Positions 1-9,990 of a stretch of 64,000 nt of DNA are shown piece after piece. A program made the position numbers and the translations under genes. The number at the start of each line of letters is the position of its first letter. The first letter of the stretch is position 1. Below the pieces are notes generated by a model that had not been told where the DNA came from, did not search any database, and worked only from the letters and a program-made list of their open reading frames with translations. Where the stretch lies: the NCBI GenBank assembly GCA_037043455.1, contig JAWPHD010003094.1, positions 62,001 through 126,000 on the forward strand. The letters run 5' to 3'. Source of the DNA: Cyrtodaria siliqua. Taxonomy: Eukaryota; Mollusca; Bivalvia; Adapedonta; Hiatellidae.

Positions 1-245
1 CCAGAACGGGGTTTCGACAGTCCATATTCAACATTGTAAAGAATGCAATCCGTATTCCTCACTGAATAGTCTATTTTCGTTTGTAATATCATTAAATATT
101 TGTTAAAATCCAATGTTGGTTCACTGAAAGTCATCCTAAAATGTTAAAATGAACTTTTTCACACACTTGAACACTGAAACTGGGAAATATTAATCCATGT
201 CAAGGGAGGCATGCCTTGTAAGCGTCTAATGATGGAGTCCTTTCA

Positions 246-704
246 AGGTCTCACTACACAGTACACTTTTACTATGTTGGCCTATATGACAAAAGTTTAC
301 TGGGCCATTTCGAACCTAAAGTTTCACAGCTAAAAGTCACTTATTTATGAAACACAGTCATTTGCCCACACAAAAATGTACAAAATATGGTACGTTGACC
401 AGGATGTGTTTTTTTTAATTGGAGTGGTGGCATCCTTTGCACTATTTTGGGCTTTTACTCCAGAGTTTGTACCAGAATTCCTACACTGCTTCAACCCCCA
501 TAAAACTGTCATATTCTGGTGTCAGTGTCGTCTAATAGCTGCACAGCCAATTTCAGACTGTGTTCATCTCACCTGCAACAGCAATACATATATCTGTCAG
601 CAATTATTAAAAATATTTAAAACCGAACAACACACTACTACTTTTTATGGCGCAAGTTTTATCCTACCGTGGCTTTCAAGGGAGCTAACTGTGTAGTGAG
701 ACCT
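246..704. mobile_element. MITE-like element, copy in unit 1
   Basis: Perfect 17-bp inverted termini (AGGTCTCACTACACAGT and its complement) enclose 459 bp. The flanks TTTCA and TCAAGG allow a 3-bp TCA target duplication. A 106-codon ORF (376-696) lies inside but resembles nothing I know and is probably chance. No transposase is encoded, so any activity would be non-autonomous. Confidence 0.6.
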
Positions 705-963
705 TCAAGGTGGGGTTATGATGGTATTTGTCATTAAAATCATAACCGCGACAACTATAAGCAATTATATTAAAGAAAATAACAATTATTGCTACTTTCT
801 CAGAAAAAATGAATTTATGGCTAAAAATACAACATGCAGTATTGCCAATTGGGACTTACTCACAGAACTCCACATTCATGAAGTTTACTCTGTATCAGTA
901 ATAGAAAATGTTTAATAACTTTTTTGTCCTTTGAGATACCGTTTCCAAATTTTCTGTGATATG

Positions 964-1803
964 CAGGGTTCGACACTAAGGCACGTCCGAACGACATTCA
1001 CTGCCTGCACATAGGTCCGGGCTTGCGAATGTCCCCGGAACATGCCCGACCGGTCGTGTACAATAAGAACTGGACATTTACCCATAAGAAATGTTCTTTT
1101 AAAATTCCATTTAGTTCTGCGTGTAAAATACGTTTCACTCTCACAAAAACGATGAAGCCGTAGTTTGTTTTTACAATATAGATTCACCTAACGTAATGCG
1201 CATGCGCGACAGCTTCCCGAATTATTTATAACACGCGGGTTTTCCATTCTCCATGCAGCGATAGAACTAACTGTAAAGGGAGTTAACTCTGTGTGGATTT
1301 TAACATGTCGTAAAATATTGTCAAAGGTCTAGACACATCGTTTAATATCTAATCGATGCATACGATAATATACGCCTGTAACGAGTGCTAGCTAGATATT
1401 TTGCACATTTCAATTGAAAGTCGATCCTATTTTATGTGAAACAATATTGCGACATTTGAGACTCATTTCCATTTTGTTGTCATACGGCAACCGCATTTGC
1501 CGATTTGTCAATGTTGATTTCCCCTTTCGAGATGCAAGAGATACATGTATGTCGCTGTATTGTTTATTCATAATTGCATCATACTATCATCAGTCCAAAA
1601 CAGTTTATTAAATATAGTATTAAGCCTGTTTAGAATAAATCATATCTGCGCATCTCCCCACACAAGAAACAAACGAGTTGCATAATAAATATAAAGATTT
1701 TAATATAACTTGGTCAGGGCACATGAAACTTGGGTCAGGGCTAGTAGGTTCTGCATCTACTAGCCCGACCGGGCCAGTTGAAAAAAAGTTAGTGTTGAGG
1801 CCT
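964..1803. mobile_element. 840-bp TIR insertion, hAT-like termini
   Basis: Unit 2 lacks this block (compare 28590-28600). The left end reads CAGGGTTCGACACTAA and the right end, complemented, carries GCCTCAACACTAA, so the termini are imperfect inverted repeats. TGATATG appears on both sides (957-963 and 1803-1809) but only once in unit 2; with one mismatch it extends to 8 bp. CAGG-type ends and an 8-bp duplication suggest the hAT superfamily. No transposase ORF is visible. Confidence 0.6.
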
Positions 1804-2201
1804 GATATGTCATGTATATGTACAGTATCTAACAGTGTGAAGTTTGTTTTGAATGCAGTATTGCAAAAGTTGTTAATTGCAGAAGTATGTCCTTATATGG
1901 TAATATGTATTTTCATCATTAAAATCTGTTTTACTAAAATTGACATCAGTGTTGAATCTTATTTTCTACTTCCAAACATTCTGTAATATTTGCAGAACAG
2001 ATTTACCCGTCTGATAAAGCTGATGCCAACAATGGCTTCTGTTCCCAAAAAGACACTCCTCTCTGGCCAGTAAGAATCCAGATAGCTCCCATCTTCCTGT
2101 ATGAAGAGATAATATGGGATTTTACTTAACAGTATCTAATATCATTGTTCAAAAGCCATTGCAACTGTTTAGAAGTAATTGTATATGTATAAAACAAGAA
2201 A

Positions 2202-3186
2202 ATGGTGTTGAACAAAAGGACAAAACCAGAAAATGTAACAAAGAATAGGAGAAAAGGAACATACTTTCAGAAAGGATTTGATCAAAGAAGAGCAGCCGAC
2301 CTACAGAAGTGGTCCAATTCGGATTCAGCAACACCACAAATGAAAAGAATGCAAAAGGATGTATATGACAGCATTGTGAGCAAGAATACAAATTCAAATG
2401 TGCTTTTGTGTGGAGCTGTCAACAAAAAAGAACCAAACACCATGATTTTGCGTCCGCGTCCATCACATGCAAGAGAGACAGCTATTGAAAAAGCCCTCAA
2501 ACCTCACAGTAGTGATACAAAACAATGTAACAACGAACTCAGTACGTACCGTATCTTCCATATGGGCAAGACGGCCGACATGTTCTTCGACAGTTACACT
2601 TCTCATCGTGTCTGGGATGCCGGCTGTAATGGAAAATTGGAATTTGACTTAAGTTTCGAGAAACAATGGGGTTTTTGCTGGAAAGAGAGGTTCATGTGCG
2701 CTAAATGCCAATTTACTAGCAAAGCTTACAAACTGTATGAGGAAATGAACAGAGAGAAGTGTGGAGCAAAAAATGCTGACATCAACATTTCTGTGGCTGC
2801 TGGATTGTTGGATATTAAGTGCGGCCCAAATGACTTAAGGTTTATTATGACAAGTTTGAAAATTCCACCACCCTCATATGGTACAATGCAGAAACACAGT
2901 AATTACGCTGCTTCAAAAACAGAAGAAGTTGCAGAGGCTAGCTTCGCCAGAGCACGGCAGCAAACAATAGATAACAATATAGCACTAGGTTTCAAACCAG
3001 ACACATCTATTCATGGGGGCATTGATTCCCAATACAATAACAGCATGAAATCCGCAGGGGAGACAACTCCTAGTCAGCCAGCAACACAAGTCAGCACTAC
3101 AATTTGTGAAAAGCAGACGAAGTATCAAAAAATCATCGGCATTCAATTTAGTAGTAAACTGTGCACTAAAAATGATCACAATAAAT
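2202..3186 (+). pseudogene. Mutator-like transposase-domain gene, unit 1, exon 1
   Basis: An ATG-initiated ORF gives about 328 residues before a likely GT splice donor at 3187 (phase 1); read through, it stops 8 bases later. It contains a CxxC pair near residue 170 (FMCAKC), an LRFIMTSLKIPPPSYGTMQK segment and an HGGID motif (Asp near residue 275). This pattern matches, from memory, the mutator-like transposase domain common in mollusc and cnidarian proteomes, where HGGxD and TDGDS are conserved. Joined to exon 2, the reading frame runs through Cys-Asp-Glu-Tyr. Exon 1 is intact and identical in length in unit 2; damage is confined to exon 2. Confidence 0.6.
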
Positions 3187-3321
3187 GTGACTAGAAGAGT
3201 GGTTGCCCGAAAAATCTGCAGAATGATGACATAATCGGTAAAAAACAACATTTCATTATATTACACATTAGCCTAACCACAATATGTGTTTGTTTAAATC
3301 ACTCGCAAGTACTCACACACT

Positions 3322-3626
3322 ACACTGCACTGCACTGCACTGCACTGCACTCTACACTATACAGGATAGCATAGGATAGCATAGGATAGCATAGCATAGC
3401 ATAGCATAGCATAGCATAGCATTAACAGCACAGCCAGAATTGCTATGTGCTTTTCAGTGGTATACGCTATGATATGCTATATGCTATGCTATGCTATGCT
3501 ATGATATGATGTGTGCTATGATGTGTGCTATGATGTGTGCAATGTTATGCTATATGATGTGTGCTATGCTATGCTATGATATGATGTGTGCTATGCTATG
3601 ATGTGTGATATGCTATGCTATGCTAT

Positions 3627-3673
<47 letters not shown>

Positions 3674-4178
3674 AATGCTATGATTTGATGTGTGCTATGC
3701 TTTGCTATGCTATGCTATGATGTGTGCTATGATATGATGTGTGCTATGCTATTCTATGCTATGCTATGCTGTGTGCAATGCTATGCTATGCTATGTGTGC
3801 TATGCTATGATGTGTGACATGATATGCTATGCTATGCTATGCTATGCTATGCTTTACAATGCTATGCTATGATGTGTGGTGTGCAATGCTATGCTATGCT
3901 ATGCTATGCTTTGCTATGATGTGTGCTATGCTATGCTATGATGTGTGCTATGATGTGTGCAGTGCTATGCTATGCTATGATGTGTGCTATGCTATGCTAT
4001 GCTATGCTATGATGTGTGCTATGCTATGCTATGATGTGTGCTGTGCTATGCTATGATGTGTGCTATGCTGCTATGCTGTACTGTGCTATGCTGCAATGAT
4101 GTACTGTGCTATGTCATGATGTTTGCTATGCTATGCTGTGCTGTGCTGTGCTGTGCTGTGCTGTGCTGTGCTGTGCTA
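3322..4178. repeat. ATGCT/TG microsatellite field in intron, unit 1
   Basis: Runs of ACTGC, then GGATAGCATA/GCATA, then the complementary sense TGCTA interspersed with TGATGTG, a (TG)n tract at about 3630-3672, and a final TGCTG/TGTGC run. The change from AGCAT to ATGCT around 3440-3480 makes the two arms complementary, so a large hairpin is possible. Confidence 0.9.
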
Positions 4179-4388
4179 GAAAGTCTCATTTCTCTACACC
4201 GGACATAAATTGGCTACCCAGAATCCTTTGCGATGTGTGTACCTATTAACAAGGCGGCACTAATAAATAGACCCGGAATTCTTTACAATTTTTTCGGATT
4301 TTTCTGACTAAAGAACCCAACAGCAGAATAGTAAAATGTGTTACAAATAACGATTAATTAAAAATCATAATTCTAATTTCCAGTATTA

Positions 4389-4393
4389 GATTT
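4389..4393. other. Left target-site duplication, GATTT
   Basis: GATTT lies directly before the left TIR and recurs directly after the right TIR. Polintons usually make 6-bp duplications; the unit 2 site has one extra T, so one base may have been lost from a T run. Confidence 0.8.
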
Positions 4394-4674
4394 ATATATA
4401 TGTAAATTGGGGTTTCTGTTGTAAATTTTTTTTTACCTCGAATTGCAGCAGAACGACCCAAAATAAACACATATATAATAAATCACCATGAAATGGTGAT
4501 TTTACTTGATTTATTAAAACTTTTTTAAAATAGGGGTAGTGAAGATTGCAAGTTTAATTTTTTTTAAATAAATCATCATGAAATGGTGATTTTACTTGAT
4601 TTATTAAAACTTTTTTAAAATGGGGGTAGTGAAGATTGCAAGTTTATTTTTTTATATAAGTTATCAAAATTATA
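4394..4674 (+). repeat. Polinton left terminal inverted repeat
   Basis: About 280 bp, matching in inverse the joined right-end segments 25639-25807 and 22211-22319. It contains a 90-bp internal tandem duplication (4477-4566 and 4567-4656). Each copy carries a small hairpin, ATCACCAT/ATGGTGAT in the first copy. The terminus is a run of eight alternating A/T bases. Confidence 0.92.
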
Positions 4675-4916
4675 AAATGTTTCTTTAATACAAAACAAAT
4701 TTGTTGATTTGTTATTAAAATTACATTTAAATCAACAATTTTTCGACCTTGAATACAAAGGTGGTGGATCGTACTCATACACATTACTAAAACAATTTAT
4801 TACACACTTTTTAGACTTTTTTGTAATGTTGCCATTGCTTCCTTTCTTCCCTGCTCTACTAGTTCTTTTTTTTGAGCTTCACTTATTTCAGCCTTTTTTT
4901 GTTTGGTGTCTTCTTT
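4675..4916. other. Polinton left spacer, no gene seen
   Basis: An A/T-rich stretch between the TIR and the first minus-strand gene. A short plus-strand ORF (4709-4957) overlaps the gene end in antisense and is not convincing. Confidence 0.6.
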
Positions 4917-5393
4917 TTAACTATAATATTTATCTAACTCATCTAAAATCATCTTAAACTCTTGATCAGATATTTGTGCATCACTCAACGCTTTTGATAT
5001 TAACTGCTTTATACTATTTAACTTAGACTCTGCCAAAGTTTTTATTTCATGATGTTTTTGAGCTTTTGCATTAAGCTTGCGTCTGATAAAATTAATACAA
5101 ACACCTGTAGCTCCACATACTATTGCTGCTATTTCTAAAGGTAATAAAACTGGAATAACAAATCCAATCCCAGCCATAATAACACCTGCTGATATCAAGG
5201 TAGTGTCAATTCCATCTGTAATATTAATACCACGTTTATATTTTTTATAAAGAGACTGACGTATATCTCGTTCTGTTATTAACTTTTTTTCAATTTCTGA
5301 AATCTTTTGTAATCTATAATTTTGTCCGTTTTCCACTGAATTTTCCACTGACAAATCAGGATATATACTTGGTGCTGTCGGTTGCTTTGGCAT
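4917..5393 (-). CDS. Polinton small membrane protein, unknown function
   Basis: About 158 residues from the first true ATG (5393); the frame extends a few codons upstream only through a TTG. The N-terminal third is polar with heptad-like Lys/Glu-rich sequence. Two hydrophobic stretches follow in the middle (IDTTLISAGVIMAGIGFVIP and VLLPLEIAAIVCGATGVC), then a charged C-terminal helix ending in DELDKYYS. The layout suggests a hairpin membrane protein. It is the last gene of a three-gene minus-strand block, about 22 bp after the stop of the fibre-like gene. I do not know a family name. Confidence 0.65.
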   Translation of the reverse strand: MPKQPTAPSIYPDLSVENSVENGQNYRLQKISEIEKKLITERDIRQSLYKKYKRGINITDGIDTTLISAGVIMAGIGFVIPVLLPLEIAAIVCGATGVCINFIRRKLNAKAQKHHEIKTLAESKLNSIKQLISKALSDAQISDQEFKMILDELDKYYS

Positions 5394-5415
5394 TTTTTTA
5401 TTAATCAATAAAAAA

Positions 5416-5916
5416 TTAAATTAATTCAATTAATAATGATGCCACCGTATTTACAGCTGTAGCGTTAGCAACCTTGCATACAAAGTTAACAACAGAACCA
5501 GCAAAAAACTTTAAAGGTTCATCAAAGTTATCATGATTGCGTGGAATGATGTGAAGCGTTATACCATAATTTGGTTGTTCAACACCATTGACAGAAACTA
5601 TTACAGTTACGTCACCAACTAATCGGTCACTTGCTAAACCTATTCCCATAATCCGTCCACGGCGTGTCATTACATGCCCCACATTTGATTCTGCCCCACC
5701 ATTACCAAATGAGAGTATTCTATTCATTGCAAGTGGACCCTTAGCCTCCGCAAATATTGTTATAATGCCATATTTAAGATTATCAACTCTATTTTTTAAA
5801 TGATTAAACTGGTTAACAAAAGGCACAATTTGTCTATATAAATTTTGAACATCATTTATCAAAGCCTCTAAGTCTTCTGTTTTTTTAGGGCTTGTTGGTG
5901 GTCCAAATATACTCAT
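5416..5916 (-). CDS. Polinton fibre/spike-like protein candidate
   Basis: 166 residues from an ATG preceded by an AAAACA box. Residues 15-50 look like a coiled coil (repeated Leu/Val spacing in LEALINDVQNLYRQIVPFVN). The rest is rich in Gly, Asn and beta-branched residues with alternating hydrophobic pattern, including MTRRGRIMGIGLASD and VTVIVSVNGV. A short coiled-coil stalk followed by a beta-sandwich head is the design of small viral attachment fibres. This is inference from composition and position next to the penton-like gene; no specific homologue is claimed. It sits 25 bp downstream of that gene on the same strand. Confidence 0.55.
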   Translation of the reverse strand: MSIFGPPTSPKKTEDLEALINDVQNLYRQIVPFVNQFNHLKNRVDNLKYGIITIFAEAKGPLAMNRILSFGNGGAESNVGHVMTRRGRIMGIGLASDRLVGDVTVIVSVNGVEQPNYGITLHIIPRNHDNFDEPLKFFAGSVVNFVCKVANATAVNTVASLLIELI

Positions 5917-5941
5917 TGTTTTTTTTATAAAAATATATTTT

Positions 5942-6586
5942 TTAAATAATTTCTAAAACACAACTCATAGGCAAACCGTGATTATCTATTATGTTGCCAT
6001 GCTCATCTCTGACTTCTATTTTCAATTCAGTAATTGCATCATTTCTAAGACAGTGATATTCAGGATAAAAACGTGTATATACAATATCTCCAAACTGCTT
6101 ATTTACCACAGGTATAACCCCTATAATAGTGCTTGGCGCACCATTGAAATAATTACTACTTGTATTAACTTGTTTTAGATGAACATATAGCTGTTTATAA
6201 GGAGCTAAATCAATTGGGTGAATTCCAGTACGAATACCTTTTGACCATTTTCTATCATCAAATCCCAGCATTTTTGAAAGACTGCTTGATAATCGTGTCT
6301 CTATTGGCGTATCTAAAATGGCTGTAGCACTTTGCGCATAAATGGCTAGGATAATATCTTTATTTAGCAATTTAAACTTTTCTACCAACTCTTGAAAGTT
6401 ATAGAGTCCACCTGGTATATGATACGTTTTATCTGGGTTTTTTGTTTTTATAACTTCATGATTAATATTAAACCAACCGATAGTGTATGTAAAACTTTTT
6501 AATCCAACGCGCTTAGTTCCATCTCTATTATCGATATACTGTTGTAAATTAATAGAGTTGTCTATGTTTGAAATTGTATGAAACAT
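5942..6586 (-). CDS. Putative minor capsid (penton-like single jelly-roll) protein
   Basis: 214 residues. The C-terminal half is beta-rich and ends with an acidic turn and short strand (ITELKIEVRDEHGNIIDNHG then LPMSCVLEI), typical of penton-like minor capsid proteins of Polinton and adintovirus type, as I remember them. The middle holds a segment (YKQLYVHLKQVNTSS) compatible with a jelly-roll strand. The protein would occupy capsid vertices. It starts 22 bp from an intergenic AT box that once faced the divergent gene now at 9631; a 3-kb repeat element has inserted there. An unrelated structural role cannot be excluded without structure prediction. Confidence 0.55.
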   Translation of the reverse strand: MFHTISNIDNSINLQQYIDNRDGTKRVGLKSFTYTIGWFNINHEVIKTKNPDKTYHIPGGLYNFQELVEKFKLLNKDIILAIYAQSATAILDTPIETRLSSSLSKMLGFDDRKWSKGIRTGIHPIDLAPYKQLYVHLKQVNTSSNYFNGAPSTIIGVIPVVNKQFGDIVYTRFYPEYHCLRNDAITELKIEVRDEHGNIIDNHGLPMSCVLEII

Positions 6587-6608
6587 TTTTTTTTAATATA
6601 TATATATA
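6587..6608. promoter_or_regulatory. AT box upstream of the penton-like gene
   Basis: A poly-T stretch followed by alternating TA directly upstream of the ATG on the minus strand. It resembles the boxes before most genes of this element. The Helentron-like insertion starts at its far edge, separating it from the divergent partner gene. Confidence 0.5.
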
Positions 6609-8305
6609 ACAAGAGGCCCAAGAGGGCCTGTGAACGCTCTACTGGCTGTTATACCATTGATGAATCGAGTCGTACTACATGGTGTCTAGAGTGTACACAA
6701 GGTTTTTCAAGTATTTGACCTAGTGACCTAGTTTTTGACCCCATGGGACCCATTTTCGAACTTTACCAAAATATAATTAAGACAACATTTCGACAAAGTT
6801 TCATCAAGATCGGGTCAGAAATATGGCCTCTACAGTGTACTAGTGACCTAGTTTTTGACCCTGTGTGACCCTGTGTGACCCATTTTCGAACTTTAGCAAG
6901 CTATAATTGAGACAAATATTCTGACAAAATTGCATCAAGATCGGGTCAAAAATATGGCCTCTAGTGTTTTTCCAAAGTTTGACCTAGTGACCTAGTTTTT
7001 AACACCCTGTGACCCATTTTTGAACTTGACCAAGATATAATTAAGACAAACATTTTGACAAAGAGTGTACACAAGGTTTTTCCAATATTTGACCTAGTGA
7101 CCTAGTTTTTAACCCCATGTGACCCATTTTCAAACTTGTCCAAGATATAATTAAGACAAACATTCTGACAAAGTTACATCAAGCTCGGGTCAAAAATATG
7201 GCCTCTAGAGTGTACACAAGGTTTTTCCAATATTTGACCTAGTGACCTAGTTTTTAACTTCATGTGACCCATTTCCGAACTTGATCAAGATATAATTAAG
7301 ATAAACAATTGGACAAAATTTCATCAAGATTGGGTAACAAATATGACCTCTAGAGTGTACACAAGTTTTTTCAAGTATTTGACCTAGTGACCTAGTTTTT
7401 GACCCCATGGGACCCATTTTCGAACTTGACCAAAATATAATTAAGACAACATTTCGACAAAGTTTCATCAAGATCGGGTCAGAAATATGGCCTCTAGAGT
7501 GTACTAGTGACCTAGTTTTTAACCCTGTGTGACCCTGTGTGACCCATTTTCGAACTTTAGCAAGCTATAATTGAGACAAATATTCTGACAAAATTGCATC
7601 AAGATCGGGTCAAAAATATGGCCTCTAGAGTGTTTTTCCAAAGTTTGACCTAGTGACCTAGTTTTTAACACCCTGTGACCCATTTTTGAACTTGACCAAG
7701 ATATAATTAAGACAAACATTTTGACAAAGAGTGTACACAAGGTTTTTCCAATATTTGACCTAGTGACCTAGTTTTTAACCCCATGTGACCCATTTTCAAA
7801 CTTGACCAAGATATAATTAAGACAAACATTCTGACAAAGTTGCATCAAGCTCGGGTCAAAAATATGGCCTCTAGAGTGTACACAAGGTTTTTCCAATATT
7901 TGACCTAGTGACCTAGTTTTTAACTTCATGTGACCCATTTCCGAACTTGATCAAGATATAATTAAGATAAACAATTTGACAAAATTTCATCAAGATTGGG
8001 TAACAAATATGACCTCTAGAGTGTACACAAGTTTTTTCAAGTATTTGACCTAGTGACCTAGTTTTTGACCCCACATGACCCATTTTTGAACTTGACCGAG
8101 ATTTCATTGAGACAAACATTCTGACAAAGTTTCATCAAGATCGGGTCAAAAATATGGCCTCTAGAGTGTACACACGGTTTTTCCAAAGTTTGACCTAGTG
8201 ACCTAGTTTTTAACACCATGTGACCCATTTTGGAACTTGACCAAGATATAATTAAGACAAACATTTTGACAAAGTTTCATCAAGATTGGGTCAGAAATAA
8301 GGCTT

Positions 8306-8360
<55 letters not shown>

Positions 8361-9616
8361 TTTTAAGGTTTATAGTCCGTCCGCCAATGAACACATCAAG
8401 GTATACCTGACGCGATGGGCACAATAGAGTCTGGACTTTTTATACGGCTTCTAGAGTGTACACAAAGTTTTTCAAGTATTTGACCTAGTGACCTAGTTTT
8501 TAACCCCATGTGACCCATTTTCAAACTTGACCAAGATATAATTAAGACAAACATTCTGACAAAGTTGCATCAAGCTCGGGTCAAAAATATGGCCTCTAGA
8601 GTGTACACAAGGTTTTTCCAATATTTGACCTAGTGACCTAGTTTTTGACCCCACATGACCCATTTTCGAACTTGAGATATCATTGAGACAAACAATTAAG
8701 ATAAACATTCTGACAAAGTTGCATCAAGCTCGGGTCGAAAATATGGCCTCTAGAGTGTACACAAGGTTTTTCCAATATTTGACCTAGTGACCTAGTTTTA
8801 ACTTCATGTGACCCATTTTCGAACTTGATCAAGATATAATTAAGATAAACAATTTGACAAAGTTTCATCAAGATTGGGTAACAAATATGACCTCTAGAGT
8901 GTACACAAGTTTTTTCAAGTATTTGACCTAGTGACCTAGTTTTTGACCCCACATGACCCATTTTTGAACTTGACCTAGATTTCATTAAGACAAACATTCT
9001 GACAAAGTTTCATCAAGATCAGGTCAAAAATATGGCCTCTAGAGTGTACAAACGGTTTTTCCAAAGTTTGACCTAGTGACCTAGTTTTTAATACCATGTG
9101 ACCCATTTTTGAACTTGACCAAGATATAATTAAGACAAACATTTTGACAAAGTTTCATCAAGATTGGGTCAGAAATATGGCCTCTAGAGTGTACACACGG
9201 TTTTTCCAAAGTTTGACCTAGTGACCTAGTTTTTAACCCCATGTGACCCATTTTCAAACTTGACCAAGATATAATTAAGACAAACATTCTGACAAAGTTG
9301 CATCAAGCTCGGGTCAAAAATATGGCCTTTAGAGTGTACACAAGGTTTTTCCAATATTTGACCTAGTGACCTAGTTTTTGACCCCACATGACCCATTTTC
9401 GAACTTGACCGAGATTTCATTGAGACAAACATTCTGACAAAGTTTCATGATGATTGCATCAGAAATGTGGCCTCTAGAGTGTACACAAGCAAAAGTTAAC
9501 GGACGGACGACGGACGGACGACGGACGGACGACGGACGACGGACGACGGACGGACGACGGAAGACGGACAACACACCATCCCATAAGCTCTGCTGGCCCT
9601 TGGCCAGTAGAGCTAA
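6609..9616. mobile_element. Pearl/Helentron-like element nested in the Polinton (145-bp core)
   Basis: The left end ACAAGAGGCCCAAGAGGGCC forms a hairpin and is followed by CTCTACTGGC. The right end carries hairpin CTGGCC-CTT-GGCCAG, then TAGAGCTAA, so subterminal inverted repeats and a CTAA 3' end are present. The core is a tandem array of 145-bp units (GACCTAGTGACCTAG boxes), interrupted by a (GT)n tract at 8310-8359 and followed by a GGAC/ACGG microsatellite (9500-9570). This is the structure described for bivalve pearl elements and Helentron-related non-autonomous repeats. A sister copy lies at 39874-42059. The short ORFs in the array are repeat artefacts. Confidence 0.8.
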
Positions 9617-9630
9617 AAACACAAATAAAA

Positions 9631-9990
9631 ATGATTTCTAAAGAATTCAAATATAACCCGGATGCTCAATATTCAAATACTTTTAGCAAGAAAGTGATAG
9701 ATATAATAAATCAAAACATAGTCATTACATCAGACGGTAAAGGCTTTAAAGCATCATTTCCAAATGTCTTTGAAAAATACAAACTTTCATACGTCAAATC
9801 AGATGCTATAGTCCAACGCTGGGGAACAGATTGGATGTTATTTTGGCAGAATCAGTTAAACTTTGCTATTTGGTGTGCAACAACTGGATGTGGTATTGAT
9901 TTTAACAATCATCTAAAATTGATACTCTGGTTGGTTCGTTATTTCGATTTTATGTCTATTACCAAGTCAGAAGAATATTATTTGAAATGA
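9631..9990 (+). CDS. Polinton conserved protein, N-terminal part (frameshifted)
   Basis: 119 residues from an ATG 15 bp after the nested repeat. The sequence has aromatic-rich segments (RWGTDWMLFWQNQLNFAIW and CATTGCGIDF). The following frame, which leads into the ORF at 9987, is open well upstream of its ATG and continues plausible protein sequence (RFYVYYQVRRILFEM), while the last 20 or so residues of this ORF look random. The simplest reading is one gene with a frameshift near 9915-9930, not two genes, although the ATGA overlap at 9987-9990 would also fit translational coupling. Function unknown. Confidence 0.6.
   Translation: MISKEFKYNPDAQYSNTFSKKVIDIINQNIVITSDGKGFKASFPNVFEKYKLSYVKSDAIVQRWGTDWMLFWQNQLNFAIWCATTGCGIDFNNHLKLILWLVRYFDFMSITKSEEYYLK

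Larger units (their letters stand above)
1..4393. repeat. Tandem segmental duplication, unit 1 (left part)
   Basis: This stretch recurs almost base for base from 27631 and its first 704 bases again from 33047. It holds a MITE-like element, an 840-bp insertion absent from unit 2, exon 1 of a mutator-like transposase-domain gene and a microsatellite-rich intron. The unit continues at 25808 after the inserted Polinton. The window opens inside the repeated region, so the true left edge is not visible. Confidence 0.95.

Noticed and set aside
376..696. 106-codon ORF repeated three times (also 28006 and 33422)
   Set aside because: Its repetition follows from the segmental duplication. It lies inside the MITE-like element and shows no recognisable domain.
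3829..4056. Met-Leu-Cys-Tyr repeat ORF
   Set aside because: Translation of the ATGCT microsatellite.
8203..8424. Series of ~68-codon ORFs with nearly the same sequence in the 6609-9616, 39874-42059 and 43591-45482 arrays
   Set aside because: They are open frames of 145-bp tandem units, broken by microsatellites; not a protein family.
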